Below are positions 45,201 to 60,357 of a stretch of DNA of 64,000 nt, piece after piece; the stretch's first letter is position 1; every line of letters starts with the position of its first letter. The notes beneath the pieces are model-generated. The model was not told the origin of the DNA and did not search any database. It worked only from the letters and a program-made list of their open reading frames with translations. The position numbers were made by a program, and so were the translations under genes. Origin of the DNA: Osedax frankpressi. Lineage: Eukaryota; Annelida; Polychaeta; Sabellida; Siboglinidae. Location: contig OZ038316.1 in the NCBI GenBank assembly GCA_964035775.1, forward strand, positions 24,733,249 to 24,797,248, read 5' to 3'.

Positions 45201-46722
45201 TAACTATAACTTAAATAACCTTAACTTAAATAACTATAACTTAAATAACTATAACTTAAATAACTATAACTTAAATAACTATAACTTAAATAACCTTAAC
45301 TTAAATAACTATAACTTAAATAACTATAACTTAAATAACTATAACTTAAATAACTATAACTAAAATAAACTTAACTTAAATAATTATAACTTAAATAACC
45401 TTAACTTAAATAACTATAACTTAAATAACTATAACTTAAATAACTATAACTTAAATAACCTTAACTTAAATAACTATAACTTAAATAACTATAACTTAAA
45501 TAACTATAACTTAAATAACTATAACTTAAATAACTATAACTTAAATAACTATAACTTAAATAACTATAACTTAAATAACTATAACTTAAATAACCTTAAC
45601 TTAAATAACTATAACTTAAATAACTATAACTTAAATAACTATAACTTAAATAACTATAACTTAAATAACTATAACTTAAATAACTATAACTTAAATAACT
45701 CTAACTTAAATAACTATAACTTAAATAACTCTAACTTAAATAACTATAACTTAAATAACCTTAACTTAAATAACTATAACTTAAATAACTATAACTTAAA
45801 TAACTATAACTTAAATAACTATAACTTAAATAACTATAACTTAAATAACTCTAACTTAAATAACTATAACTTAAATAACTCTAACTTAAATAACTATAAC
45901 TTAAATAACCTTAACTTAAATAACTATAACTTAAATAACTATAACTTAAATAACTATAACTTAAATAACTATAACTTAAATAACTATAACTTAAATAACT
46001 ATAACTTAAATAACTATAACTTAAATAAACTTAACTTAAATAACTATAACTTAAATAACTCTAACTTAAATAACTATAACTTAAATAACTATAACTTAAA
46101 TAACTATAACTTAAATAACCTTAACTTAAATAACTATAACTTAAATAACTATAACTTAAATAACTATAACTTAAATAACTATGACTTAAATAACCTTAAC
46201 TTAAATAACCTTAACTTAAATAACTCTAACTTAAATAACTATAACTTAAATAACCTTAACTTAAATAACTATAACTTAAATAACTATAACTTAAATAACT
46301 ATAACTTAAATAACTATAACTTAAATAACCTTAACTTAAATAACTATAACTTAAATAACTATAACTTAAATAACTATAACTTAAATAACTATAACTTAAA
46401 TAACTATAACTTAAATAACTATAACTTAAATAACTATAACTTAAATAACTATAACTTAAATAACTCTAACTTAAATAACTATAACTTAAATAACCTTAAC
46501 TTAAATAACTATAACTTAAATAACTATAACTTAAATAACTCTAACTTAAATAACTATAACTTAAATAACTATAACTTAAATAACTATAACTTAAATAACC
46601 TTAACTTAAAAAACTATAACTTAAATAACTATAACTTAAATAACTCTAACTTAAATAACTATAACTTAAATAACTATGACTTAAATAACTATAACTTAAA
46701 TAACTATAACTTAAATAACTAT

Positions 46723-46734
46723 AACTTAAACCTT
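46723..46734. repeat. 12-bp HOR boundary unit F6
   Basis: Closes the long 8142-bp block. Register moves from 13 to 10. Confidence 0.95.
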
Positions 46735-49700
46735 AACTTAAATAACCTTAACTTAAATAACTCTAACTTAAATAACTATAACTTAAATAACCTTAACTTA
46801 AATAACTATAACTTAAATAACTATAACTTAAATAACTATAACTTAAATAACTATAACTTAAATAACCTTAACTTAAATAACTATAACTTAAATAACTATA
46901 ACTTAAATAACTATAACTTAAATAACTATAACTTAAATAACTATAACTTAAATAACTATAACTTAAATAACTATAACTTAAATAACTATAACTTAAATAA
47001 CTCTAACTTAAATAACTATAACTTAAATAACTATAACTTAAATAACTCTAACTTAAATAACTATAACTTAAATAACTATAACTTAAATAACTATAACTTA
47101 AATAACTCTAACTTAAATAACTATAACTTAAATAACCTTAACTTAAATAACTATAACTTAAATAACAATAACTTAAATGACTCTAACTTAAATAACTATA
47201 ACTTAAATAACTATAACTTAAATAACTATAACTTAAATAACTATAACTTAAATAACTCTAACTTAAATAACTATAACTTAAATAACTATAACTTAAATAA
47301 CTATAACTTAAATAACCTTAACTTAAATAACTATAACTTAAATAACTATAACTTAAATAACTATAACTTAAATAACTATAACTTAAATAACCTTAACTTA
47401 AATAACCTTAACTTAAATAACTCTAACTTAAATAACTATAACTTAAATAACCTTAACTTAAATAACTATAACTTAAATAACTATAACTTAAATAACTATA
47501 ACTTAAATAACTATAACTTAAATAACCGTAACTTAAATAACTATAACTTAAATAACTATAACTTAAATAACTATAACTTAAATAACTATAACTTAAATAA
47601 CTATAACTTAAATAACCTTAACTTAAATAACTATAACTTAAATAACTCTAACTTAAATAACTATAACTTAAATAACTATAACTTAAATAACTATAACTTA
47701 AATAACCTTAACTTAAATAACTATAACTTAAATAACTATAACTTAAATAACTCTAACTTAAATAACTATAACTTAAATAACTATAACTTAAATAACTATA
47801 ACTTAAATAACCTTAACTTAAATAACTATAACTTAAATAACTATAACTTAAATAACTATAACTTAAATAACCTTAACTTAAATAACTATAACTTAAATAA
47901 CTATAACTTAAATAACTATAACTTAAATAACCTTAACTTAAATAACTATAACTTAAATAACTCTAACTTAAATAACTCTAACTTAAATAACTATAACTTA
48001 AATAACTCTAACTTAAATAACTATAACTTAAATAACTATAACTTAAATAACTATAACTTAAATAACTATAACTTAAATAACTATAACTTAAATAACTATA
48101 ACTTAAATAACTATAACTTAAATAACTATAACTTAAATAACTCTAACTTAAATAACTATAACTTAAATAACTATAACTTAAATAACCTTAACTTAAATAA
48201 CTATAACTTAAATAACTATAACTTAAATAACCTTAACTTAAATAACTATAACTTAAATAACTAAAACTTAAATAACTATAACTTAAATAACTATAACTTA
48301 AATAACCTTAACTTAAATAACTATAACTTAAATAAAAATAACTTAAATAACTATAACTTAAATAACTATAACTAAAATAAACTTAACTTAAATAATTATA
48401 ACTTAAATAACCTTAACTTAAATAACTATAACTTAAATAACTATAACTTAAATAACTATAACTTAAATAACCTTAACTTAAATAACTATAACTTAAATAA
48501 CTATAACTTAAATAACTATAACTTAAATAACTATAACTTAAATAACTATAACTTAAATAACTATAACTTAAATAACTATAACTTAAATAACTATAACTTA
48601 AATAACCTTAACTTAAATAACTATAACTTAAATAACTATAACTTAAATAACTATAACTTAAATAACTATAACTTAAATAACTATAACTTAAATAAATATA
48701 ACTTAAATAACTCTAACTTAAATAACTATAACTTAAATAACTCTAACTTAAATAACTATAACTTAAATAACCTTAACTTAAATAACTATAACTTAAATAA
48801 CTATAACTTAAATAACTATAACTTAAATAACTATAACTTAAATAACTATAACTTAAATAACTCTAACTTAAATAACTATAACTTAAATAACTCTAACTTA
48901 AATAACTATAACTTAAATAACCTTAACTTAAATAACTATAACTTAAATAACTATAACTTAAATAACTATAACTTAAATAACTATAACTTAAATAACTATA
49001 ACTTAAATAACTATAACTTAAATAACTATAACTTAAATAAACTTAACTTAAATAACTATAACTTAAATAACTCTAACTTAAATAACTATAACTTAAATAA
49101 CTATAACTTAAATAACTATAACTTAAATAACCTTAACTTAAATAACTATAACTTAAATAACTATAACTTAAATAACTATAACTTAAATAACTATGACTTA
49201 AATAACCTTAACTTAAATAACCTTAACTTAAATAACTCTAACTTAAATAACTATAACTTAAATAACCTTAACTTAAATAACTATAACTTAAATAACTATA
49301 ACTTAAATAACTATAACTTAAATAACTATAACTTAAATAACCTTAACTTAAATAACTATAACTTAAATAACTATAACTTAAATAACTATAACTTAAATAA
49401 CTATAACTTAAATAACTATAACTTAAATAACTATAACTTAAATAACTATAACTTAAATAACTATAACTTAAATAACTATAACTTAAATAACTATAACTTA
49501 AATAACTATAACTTAAATAACTATAACTTAAATAACTATAACTTAAATAACTCTAACTTAAATAACTATAACTTAAATAACCTTAACTTAAATAACTATA
49601 ACTTAAATAACTATAACTTAAATAACTCTAACTTAAATAACTATAACTTAAATAACTATAACTTAAATAACTATAACTTAAATAACCTTAACTTAAAAAA

Positions 49701-49809
49701 CTATAACTTAAATAACTATAACTTAAATAACTCTAACTTAAATAACTATAACTTAAATAACTATGACTTAAATAACTATAACTTAAATAACTATAACTTA
49801 AATAACTAT
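46723..49809. repeat. Region II HOR block 6 (3087 bp)
   Basis: F 46723, G 47155, H 47515, TAA-ending unit 48250, AAAAAT unit 48325, A 48370, AAATAT unit 48685, B 49030, C 49195, D 49690, E 49765. The AACTTAAATAAAAAT unit is shared only with block 7, marking the two as sisters. The C-to-D interval is 495 bp against about 420-450 in other blocks. Confidence 0.9.
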
Positions 49810-49821
49810 AACTTAAACCTT
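49810..49821. repeat. 12-bp HOR boundary unit F7
   Basis: 3087 bp after F6. Register moves from 10 to 7. Confidence 0.95.
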
Positions 49822-52800
49822 AACTTAAATAACCTTAACTTAAATAACTCTAACTTAAATAACTATAACTTAAATAACCTTAACTTAAATAACTATAACT
49901 TAAATAACTATAACTTAAATAACTATAACTTAAATAACTATAACTTAAATAACCTTAACTTAAATAACTATAACTTAAATAACTATAACTTAAATAACTA
50001 TAACTTAAATAACTATAACTTAAATAACTATAACTTAAATAACTATAACTTAAATAACTATAACTTAAATAACTATAACTTAAATAACTCTAACTTAAAT
50101 AACTATAACTTAAATAACTATAACTTAAATAACTCTAACTTAAATAACTATAACTTAAATAACTATAACTTAAATAACTATAACTTAAATAACTCTAACT
50201 TAAATAACTATAACTTAAATAACCTTAACTTAAATAACTATAACTTAAATAACAATAACTTAAATGACTCTAACTTAAATAACTATAACTTAAATAACTA
50301 TAACTTAAATAACTATAACTTAAATAACTATAACTTAAATAACTCTAACTTAAATAACTATAACTTAAATAACTATAACTTAAATAACTATAACATAAAT
50401 AACCTTAACTTAAATAACTATAACTTAAATAACTATAACTTAAATAACTATAACTTAAATAACTATAACTTAAATAACCTTAACTTAAATAACCTTAACT
50501 TAAATAACTCTAACTTAAATAACTATAACTTAAATAACCTTAACTTAAATAACTATAACTTAAATAACTATAACTTAAATAACTATAACTTAAATAACTA
50601 TAACTTAAATAACCGTAACTTAAATAACTATAACTTAAATAACTATAACTTAAATAACTATAACTTAAATAACTATAACTTAAATAACTATAACTTAAAT
50701 AACCTTAACTTAAATAACTATAACTTAAATAACTCTAACTTAAATAACTATAACTTAAATAACTATAACTTAAATAACTATAACTTAAATAACCTTAACT
50801 TAAATAACTATAACTTAAATAACTATAACTTAAATAACTCTAACTTAAATAACTATAACTTAAATAACTATAACTTAAATAACTATAACTTAAATAACCT
50901 TAACTTAAATAACTATAACTTAAATAACTATAACTTAAATAACTATAACTTAAATAACCTTAACTTAAATAACTATAACTTAAATAACTATAACTTAAAT
51001 AACTATAACTTAAATAACCTTAACTTAAATAACTATAACTTAAATAACTCTAACTTAAATAACTCTAACTTAAATAACTCTAACTTAAATAACTATAACT
51101 TAAATAACTCTAACTTAAATAACTATAACTTAAATAACTATAACTTAAATAACTATAACTTAAATAACTATAACTTAAATAACTATAACTTAAATAACTA
51201 TAACTTAAATAACTATAACTTAAATAACTATAACTTAAATAACTCTAACTTAAATAACTATAACTTAAATAACTATAACTTAAATAACCTTAACTTAAAT
51301 AACTATAACTTAAATAACTATAACTTAAATAACCTTAACTTAAATAACTATAACTTAAATAACTAAAACTTAAATAACTATAACTTAAATAACTATAACT
51401 TAAATAACCTTAACTTAAATAACTATAACTTAAATAAAAATAACTTAAATAACTATAACTTAAATAACTATAACTAAAATAAACTTAACTTAAATAATTA
51501 TAACTTAAATAACCTTAACTTAAATAACTATAACTTAAATAACTATAACTTAAATAACTATAACTTAAATAACCTTAACTTAAATAACTATAACTTAAAT
51601 AACTATAACTTAAATAACTATAACTTAAATAACTATAACTTAAATAACTATAACTTAAATAACTATAACTTAAATAACTATAACTTAAATAACTATAACT
51701 TAAATAACCTTAACTTAAATAACTATAACTTAAATAACTATAACTTAAATAACTATAACTTAAATAACTATAACTTAAATAACTATAACTTAAATAACTA
51801 TAACTTAAATAACTCTAACTTAAATAACTATAACTTAAATAACTCTAACTTAAATAACTATAACTTAAATAACCTTAACTTAAATAACTATAACTTAAAT
51901 AACTATAACTTAAATAACTATAACTTAAATAACTATAACTTAAATAACTATAACTTAAATAACTCTAACTTAAATAACTATAACTTAAATAACTCTAACT
52001 TAAATAACTATAACTTAAATAACCTTAACTTAAATAACTATAACTTAAATAACTATAACTTAAATAACTATAACTTAAATAACTATAACTTAAATAACTA
52101 TAACTTAAATAACTATAACTTAAATAACTATAACTTAAATAACTATAACTTAAATAAACTTAACTTAAATAACTATAACTTAAATAACTCTAACTTAAAT
52201 AACTATAACTTAAATAACTATAACTTAAATAACTATAACTTAAATAACCTTAACTTAAATAACTATAACTTAAATAACTATAACTTAAATAACTATAACT
52301 TAAATAACTATGACTTAAATAACCTTAACTTAAATAACCTTAACTTAAATAACTCTAACTTAAATAACTATAACTTAAATAACCTTAACTTAAATAACTA
52401 TAACTTAAATAACTATAACTTAAATAACTATAACTTAAATAACTATAACTTAAATAACCTTAACTTAAATAACTATAACTTAAATAACTATAACTTAAAT
52501 AACTATAACTTAAATAACTATAACTTAAATAACTATAACTTAAATAACTATAACTTAAATAACTATAACTTAAATAACTATAACTTAAATAACTATAACT
52601 TAAATAACTCTAACTTAAATAACTATAACTTAAATAACCTTAACTTAAATAACTATAACTTAAATAACTATAACTTAAATAACTCTAACTTAAATAACTA
52701 TAACTTAAATAACTATAACTTAAATAACTATAACTTAAATAACCTTAACTTAAAAAACTATAACTTAAATAACTATAACTTAAATAACTCTAACTTAAAT

Positions 52801-52866
52801 AACTATAACTTAAATAACTATGACTTAAATAACTATAACTTAAATAACTATAACTTAAATAACTAT
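49810..52866. repeat. Region II HOR block 7 (3057 bp)
   Basis: F 49810, G 50242, H 50602, TAA-ending unit 51352, AAAAAT unit 51427, A 51472, B 52147, C 52312, D 52747, E 52822. A private AACATAAAT variant is at 50392. Confidence 0.9.
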
Positions 52867-52878
52867 AACTTAAACCTT
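52867..52878. repeat. 12-bp HOR boundary unit F8
   Basis: 3057 bp after F7. Register moves from 7 to 4. Confidence 0.95.
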
Positions 52879-53033
52879 AACTTAAATAACCTTAACTTAA
52901 ATAACTCTAACTTAAATAACTATAACTTAAATAACCTTAACTTAAATAACTATAACTTAAATAACTATAACTTAAATAACTATAACTTAAATAACTATAA
53001 CTTAAATAACCTTAACTTAAATAACTATAACTT

Positions 53034-55070
53034 AAATAACTATAACTTAAATAACTATAACTTAAATAACTATAACTTAAATAACTATAACTTAAATAAC
53101 TATAACTTAAATAACTATAACTTAAATAACTATAACTTAAATAACTATAACTTAAATAACTCTAACTTAAATAACTATAACTTAAATAACTATAACTTAA
53201 ATAACTCTATCTTAAATAACTATAACTTAAATAACTATAACTTAAATAACTATAACTTAAATAACTCTAACTTAAATAACTATAACTTAAATAACCTTAA
53301 CTTAAATAACTATAACTTAAATAACAATAACTTAAATGACTCTAACTTAAATAACTATAACTTAAATAACTATAACTTAAATAACTATAACTTAAATAAC
53401 TATAACTTAAATAACTCTAACTTAAATAACTATAACTTAAATAACTATAACTTAAATAACTATAACTTAAATAACCTTAACTTAAATAACTATAACTTAA
53501 ATAACTATAACTTAAATAACTATAACTTAGATAACTATAACTTAAATAACCTTAACTTAAATAACCTTAACTTAAATAACTCTAACTTAAATAACTATAA
53601 CTTAAATAACCTTAACTTAAATAACTATAACTTAAATAACTATAACTTAAATAACTATAACTTAAATAACTATAACTTAAATAACCGTAACTTAAATAAC
53701 TATAACTTAAATAACTATAACTTAAATAACTATAACTTAAATAACTATAACTTAAATAACTATAACTTAAATAACTATAACTTAAATAACCTTAACTTAA
53801 ATAACTATAACTTAAATAACTCTAACTTAAATAACTATAACTTAAATAACTATAACTTAAATAACTATAACTTAAATAACCTTAACTTAAATAACTATAA
53901 CTTAAATAATTATAACTTAAATAACTCTAACTTAAATAACTATAACTTAAATAACTATAACTTAAATAACTATAACTTAAATAACCTTAACTTAAATAAC
54001 TATAACTTAAATAACTATAACTTAAATAACTATAACTTAAATAACTATAACTTAAATAACTATAACTTAAATAACTATAACTTAAATAACTATAACTTAA
54101 ATAACTATAACTTAAATAACTATAACTTAAATAACTATAACTTAAATAACTATAACTTAAATAACTATAACTTAAATAACTCTAACTTAAATAACTATAA
54201 CTTAAATAACTATAACTTAAATAACTCTAACTTAAATAACTATAACTTAAATAACTATAACTTAAATAACTATAACTTAAATAACTCTAACTTAAATAAC
54301 TATAACTTAAATAACCTTAACTTAAATAACTATAACTTAAATAACAATAACTTAAATGACTCTAACTTAAATAACTATAACTTAAATAACTATAACTTAA
54401 ATAACTATAACTTAAATAACTATAACTTAAATAACTCTAACTTAAATAACTATAACTTAAATAACTATAACTTAAATAACTATAACTTAAATAACCTTAA
54501 CTTAAATAACTATAACTTAAATAACTATAACTTAAATAACTATAACTTAAATAACTATAACTTAAATAACCTTAACTTAAATAACCTTAACTTAAATAAC
54601 TCTAACTTAAATAACTATAACTTAAATAACCTTAACTTAAATAACTATAACTTAAATAACTATAACTTAAATAACTATAACTTAAATAACTATAACTTAA
54701 ATAACCGTAACTTAAATAACTATAACTTAAATAACTATAACTTAAATAACTATAACTTAAATAACTATAACTTAAATAACTATAACTTAAATAACTATAA
54801 CTTAAATAACCTTAACTTAAATAACTATAACTTAAATAACTCTAACTTAAATAACTATAACTTAAATAACTATAACTTAAATAACTATAACTTAAATAAC
54901 CTTAACTTAAATAACTATAACTTAAATAACTATAACTTAAATAACTCTAACTTAAATAACTATAACTTAAATAACTATAACTTAAATAACTATAACTTAA
55001 ATAACCTTAACTTAAATAACTATAACTTAAATAACTATAACTTAAATAACTATAACTTAAATAACCTTAA
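53034..55070. repeat. 1020-bp tandem duplication of the G-H segment
   Basis: Rows 53041-53981 match 54061-55001. G (53314/54334) and H (53674/54694) are each 1020 bp apart. Three substitutions separate the copies, all in the first: ATCTT at 53209, AGAT at 53524 and an AAATAAT unit at about 53899. Edges are accurate to about one or two units. Confidence 0.85.
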
Positions 55071-56988
55071 CTTAAATAACTATAACTTAAATAACTATAA
55101 CTTAAATAACTATAACTTAAATAACTATAACTTAAATAACCTTAACTTAAATAACTATAACTTAAATAACTCTAACTTAAATAACTCTAACTTAAATAAC
55201 TATAACTTAAATAACTCTAACTTAAATAACTATAACTTAAATAACTATAACTTAAATAACTATAACTTAAATAACTATAACTTAAATAACTATAACTTAA
55301 ATAACTATAACTTAAATAACTATAACTTAAATAACTATAACTTAAATAACTCTAACTTAAATAACTATAACTTAAATAACTATAACTTAAATAACCTTAA
55401 CTTAAATAACTATAACTTAAATAACTATAACTTAAATAACCTTAACTTAAATAACTATAACTTAAATAACTAAAACTTAAATAACTATAACTTAAATAAC
55501 TATAACTTAAATAACCTTAACTTAAATAACTATAACTTAAATAACTATAACTTAAATAACTATAACTTAAATAACTATAACTAAAATAAACTTAACTTAA
55601 ATAATTATAACTTAAATAACCTTAACTTAAATAACTATAACTTAAATAACTATAACTTAAATAACTATAACTTAAATAACCTTAACTTAAATAACTATAA
55701 CTTAAATAACTATAACTTAAATAACTATAACTTAAATAACTATAACTTAAATAACTATAACTTAAATAACTATAACTTAAATAACTATAACTTAAATAAC
55801 TATAACTTAAATAACCTTAACTTAAATAACTATAACTTAAATAACTATAACTTAAATAACTATAACTTAAATAACTATAACTTAAATAACTATAACTTAA
55901 ATAACTATAACTTAAATAACTCTAACTTAAATAACTATAACTTAAATAACTCTAACTTAAATAACTATAACTTAAATAACCTTAACTTAAATAACTATAA
56001 CTTAAATAACTATAACTTAAATAACTATAACTTAAATAACTATAACTTAAATAACTATAACTTAAATAACTCTAACTTAAATAACTATAACTTAAATAAC
56101 TCTAACTTAAATAACTATAACTTAAATAACCTTAACTTAAATAACTATAACTTAAATAACTATAACTTAAATAACTATAACTTAAATAACTATAACTTAA
56201 ATAACTATAACTTAAATAACTATAACTTAAATAACTATAACTTAAATAACTATAACTTAAATAAACTTAACTTAAATAACTATAACTTAAATAACTCTAA
56301 CTTAAATAACTATAACTTAAATAACTATAACTTAAATAACTATAACTTAAATAACCTTAACTTAAATAACTATAACTTAAATAACTATAACTTAAATAAC
56401 TATAACTTAAATAACTATGACTTAAATAACCTTAACTTAAATAACCTTAACTTAAATAACTCTAACTTAAATAACTATAACTTAAATAACCTTAACTTAA
56501 ATAACTATAACTTAAATAACTATAACTTAAATAACTATAACTTAAATAACTATAACTTAAATAACCTTAACTTAAATAACTATAACTTAAATAACTATAA
56601 CTTAAATAACTATAACTTAAATAACTATAACTTAAATAACTATAACTTAAATAACTATAACTTAAATAACTATAACTTAAATAACTATAACTTAAATAAC
56701 TATAACTTAAATAACTATAACTTAAATAACTCTAACTTAAATAACTATAACTTAAATAACCTTAACTTAAATAACTATAACTTAAATAACTATAACTTAA
56801 ATAACTCTAACTTAAATAACTATAACTTAAATAACTATAACTTAAATAACTATAACTTAAATAACCTTAACTTAAAAAACTATAACTTAAATAACTATAA
56901 CTTAAATAACTCTAACTTAAATAACTATAACTTAAATAACTATGACTTAAATAACTATAACTTAAATAACTATAACTTAAATAACTAT

Positions 56989-57000
56989 AACTTAAACCTT
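56989..57000. repeat. 12-bp HOR boundary unit F9
   Basis: 4122 bp after F8, because that block carries an internal 1020-bp duplication. Register moves from 4 to 1. Confidence 0.95.
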
Positions 57001-59700
57001 AACTTAAATAACCTTAACTTAAATAACTCTAACTTAAATAACTATAACTTAAATAACCTTAACTTAAATAACTATAACTTAAATAACTATAACTTAAATA
57101 ACTATAACTTAAATAACTATAACTTAAATAACCTTAACTTAAATAACTATAACTTAAATAACTATAACTTAAATAACTATAACTTAAATAACTATATCTT
57201 AAATAACTATAACTTAAATAACTATAACTTAAATAACTATAACTTAAATAACTATAACTTAAATAACTATAACTTAAATAACTCTAACTTAAATAACTAT
57301 AACTTAAATAACTATAACTTAAATAACTCTATCTTAAATAACTATAACTTAAATAACTATAACTTAAATAACTATAACTTAAATAACTCTAACTTAAATA
57401 ACTATAACTTAAATAACCTTAACTTAAATAACTATAACTTAAATAACAATAACTTAAATGACTCTAACTTAAATAACTATAACTTAAATAACTATAACTT
57501 AAATAACTATAACTTAAATAACTATAACTTAAATAACTCTAACTTAAATAACTATAACTTAAATAACTATAACTTAAATAACTATAACTTAAATAACCTT
57601 AACTTAAATAACTATAACTTAAATAACTATAACTTAAATAACTATAACTTAGATAACTATAACTTAAATAACCTTAACTTAAATAACCTTAACTTAAATA
57701 ACTCTAACTTAAATAACTATAACTTAAATAACCTTAACTTAAATAACTATAACTTAAATAACTATAACTTAAATAACTATAACTTAAATAACTATAACTT
57801 AAATAACCGTAACTTAAATAACTATAACTTAAATAACTATAACTTAAATAACTATAACTTAAATAACTATAACTTAAATAACTATAACTTAAATAACTAT
57901 AACTTAAATAACCTTAACTTAAATAACTATAACTTAAATAACTCTAACTTAAATAACTATAACTTAAATAACTATAACTTAAATAACTATAACTTAAATA
58001 ACCTTAACTTAAATAACTATAACTTAAATAACTATAACTTAAATAACTATAACTTAAATAACTCTAACTTAAATAACTATAACTTAAATAACTATAACTT
58101 AAATAACCTTAACTTAAATAACTATAACTTAAATAACTATAACTTAAATAACCTTAACTTAAATAACTATAACTTAAATAACTAAAACTTAAATAACTAT
58201 AACTTAAATAACTATAACTTAAATAACCTTAACTTAAATAACTATAACTTAAATAACTATAACTTAAATAACTATAACTTAAATAACTATAACTAAAATA
58301 AACTTAACTTAAATAATTATAACTTAAATAACCTTAACTTAAATAACTATAACTTAAATAACTATAACTTAAATAACTATAACTTAAATAACCTTAACTT
58401 AAATAACTATAACTTAAATAACTATAACTTAAATAACTATAACTTAAATAACTATAACTTAAATAACTATAACTTAAATAACTATAACTTAAATAACTAT
58501 AACTTAAATAACTATAACTTAAATAACTATAACTTAAATAACCTTAACTTAAATAACTATAACTTAAATAACTATAACTTAAATAACTATAACTTAAATA
58601 ACTATAACTTAAATAACTATAACTTAAATAACTATAACTTAAATAACTCTAACTTAAATAACTATAACTTAAATAACTCTAACTTAAATAACTATAACTT
58701 AAATAACCTTAACTTAAATAACTATAACTTAAATAACTATAACTTAAATAACTATAACTTAAATAACTATAACTTAAATAACTATAACTTAAATAACTCT
58801 AACTTAAATAACTATAACTTAAATAACTCTAACTTAAATAACTATAACTTAAATAACCTTAACTTAAATAACTATAACTTAAATAACTATAACTTAAATA
58901 ACTATAACTTAAATAACTATAACTTAAATAACTATAACTTAAATAACTATAACTTAAATAACTATAACTTAAATAACTATAACTTAAATAAACTTAACTT
59001 AAATAACTATAACTTAAATAACTCTAACTTAAATAACTATAACTTAAATAACTATAACTTAAATAACTATAACTTAAATAACCTTAACTTAAATAACTAT
59101 AACTTAAATAACTATAACTTAAATAACTATAACTTAAATAACTATGACTTAAATAACCTTAACTTAAATAACCTTAACTTAAATAACTCTAACTTAAATA
59201 ACTATAACTTAAATAACCTTAACTTAAATAACTATAACTTAAATAACTATAACTTAAATAACTATAACTTAAATAACTATAACTTAAATAACCTTAACTT
59301 AAATAACTATAACTTAAATAACTATAACTTAAATAACTATAACTTAAATAACTATAACTTAAATAACTATAACTTAAATAACTATAACTTAAATAACTAT
59401 AACTTAAATAACTATAACTTAAATAACTATAACTTAAATAACTCTAACTTAAATAACTATAACTTAAATAACCTTAACTTAAATAACTATAACTTAAATA
59501 ACTATAACTTAAATAACTCTAACTTAAATAACTATAACTTAAATAACTATAACTTAAATAACTATAACTTAAATAACCTTAACTTAAAAAACTATAACTT
59601 AAATAACTATAACTTAAATAACTCTAACTTAAATAACTATAACTTAAATAACTATGACTTAAATAACTATAACTTAAATAACTATAACTTAAATAACTAT
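56989..59700. repeat. Region II HOR block 9 (2712 bp)
   Basis: F 56989, ATCTT 57331, G 57436, AGAT 57646, H 57796, TAA-ending unit 58171, A 58291, B 58981, C 59146, D 59581, E 59656. H to A is only 495 bp against about 820-890 in standard blocks, so about 375 bp is missing there. A second ATCTT variant is near 57196. Confidence 0.9.
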
Positions 59701-59712
59701 AACTTAAACCTT
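59701..59712. repeat. 12-bp HOR boundary unit F10
   Basis: 2712 bp after F9. Register moves from 1 to 13 and then stays constant to the window end. Confidence 0.95.
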
Positions 59713-60357
59713 AACTTAAATAACCTTAACTTAAATAACTCTAACTTAAATAACTATAACTTAAATAACCTTAACTTAAATAACTATAACTTAAATAACT
59801 ATAACTTAAATAACTATAACTTAAATAACTATAACTTAAATAACCTTAACTTAAATAACTATAACTTAAATAACTATAACTTAAATAACTATAACTTAAA
59901 TAACTATAACTTAAATAACTATAACTTAAATAACTATAACTTAAATAACTATAACTTAAATAACTATAACTTAAATAACTATAACTTAAATAACTCTAAC
60001 TTAAATAACTATAACTTAAATAACTATAACTTAAATAACTCTATCTTAAATAACTATAACTTAAATAACTATAACTTAAATAACTATAACTTAAATAACT
60101 CTAACTTAAATAACTATAACTTAAATAACCTTAACTTAAATAACTATAACTTAAATAACAATAACTTAAATGACTCTAACTTAAATAACTATAACTTAAA
60201 TAACTATAACTTAAATAACTATAACTTAAATAACTATAACTTAAATAACTCTAACTTAAATAACTATAACTTAAATAACTATAACTTAAATAACTATAAC
60301 TTAAATAACCTTAACTTAAATAACTATAACTTAAATAACTATAACTTAAATAACTAT

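Larger units (their letters stand above)
38581..46722. repeat. Region II HOR block 5, expanded (8142 bp)
   Basis: F 38581, G 39013, H 39373, then 5.1 kb of extra material, then A 45358, B 46018, C 46183, D 46603, E 46678. The insert holds three copies of the AACTTAAATAAATAT landmark (40138, 43513, 44548), each followed by a C unit, an AATTT unit and a TACTT unit. It also has an internal D/E-like pair at 42688/42763 with no F after it and a second AACCGT unit at 43768. It has two internal tandem duplications. The 5' part reappears at 59701 onward at a 21,120-bp offset. Confidence 0.85.
52867..56988. repeat. Region II HOR block 8 with internal duplication (4122 bp)
   Basis: F 52867, ATCTT 53209, G 53314, AACTTAGAT 53524, H 53674, second G 54334, second H 54694, TAA-ending unit 55459, A 55579, B 56254, C 56419, D 56869, E 56944. 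Without the 1020-bp internal duplication the block would be 3102 bp. The ATCTT and AGAT variants occur only in the first G-H copy and recur in blocks 9 and 10 at identical offsets (342 and 657). Confidence 0.9.
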
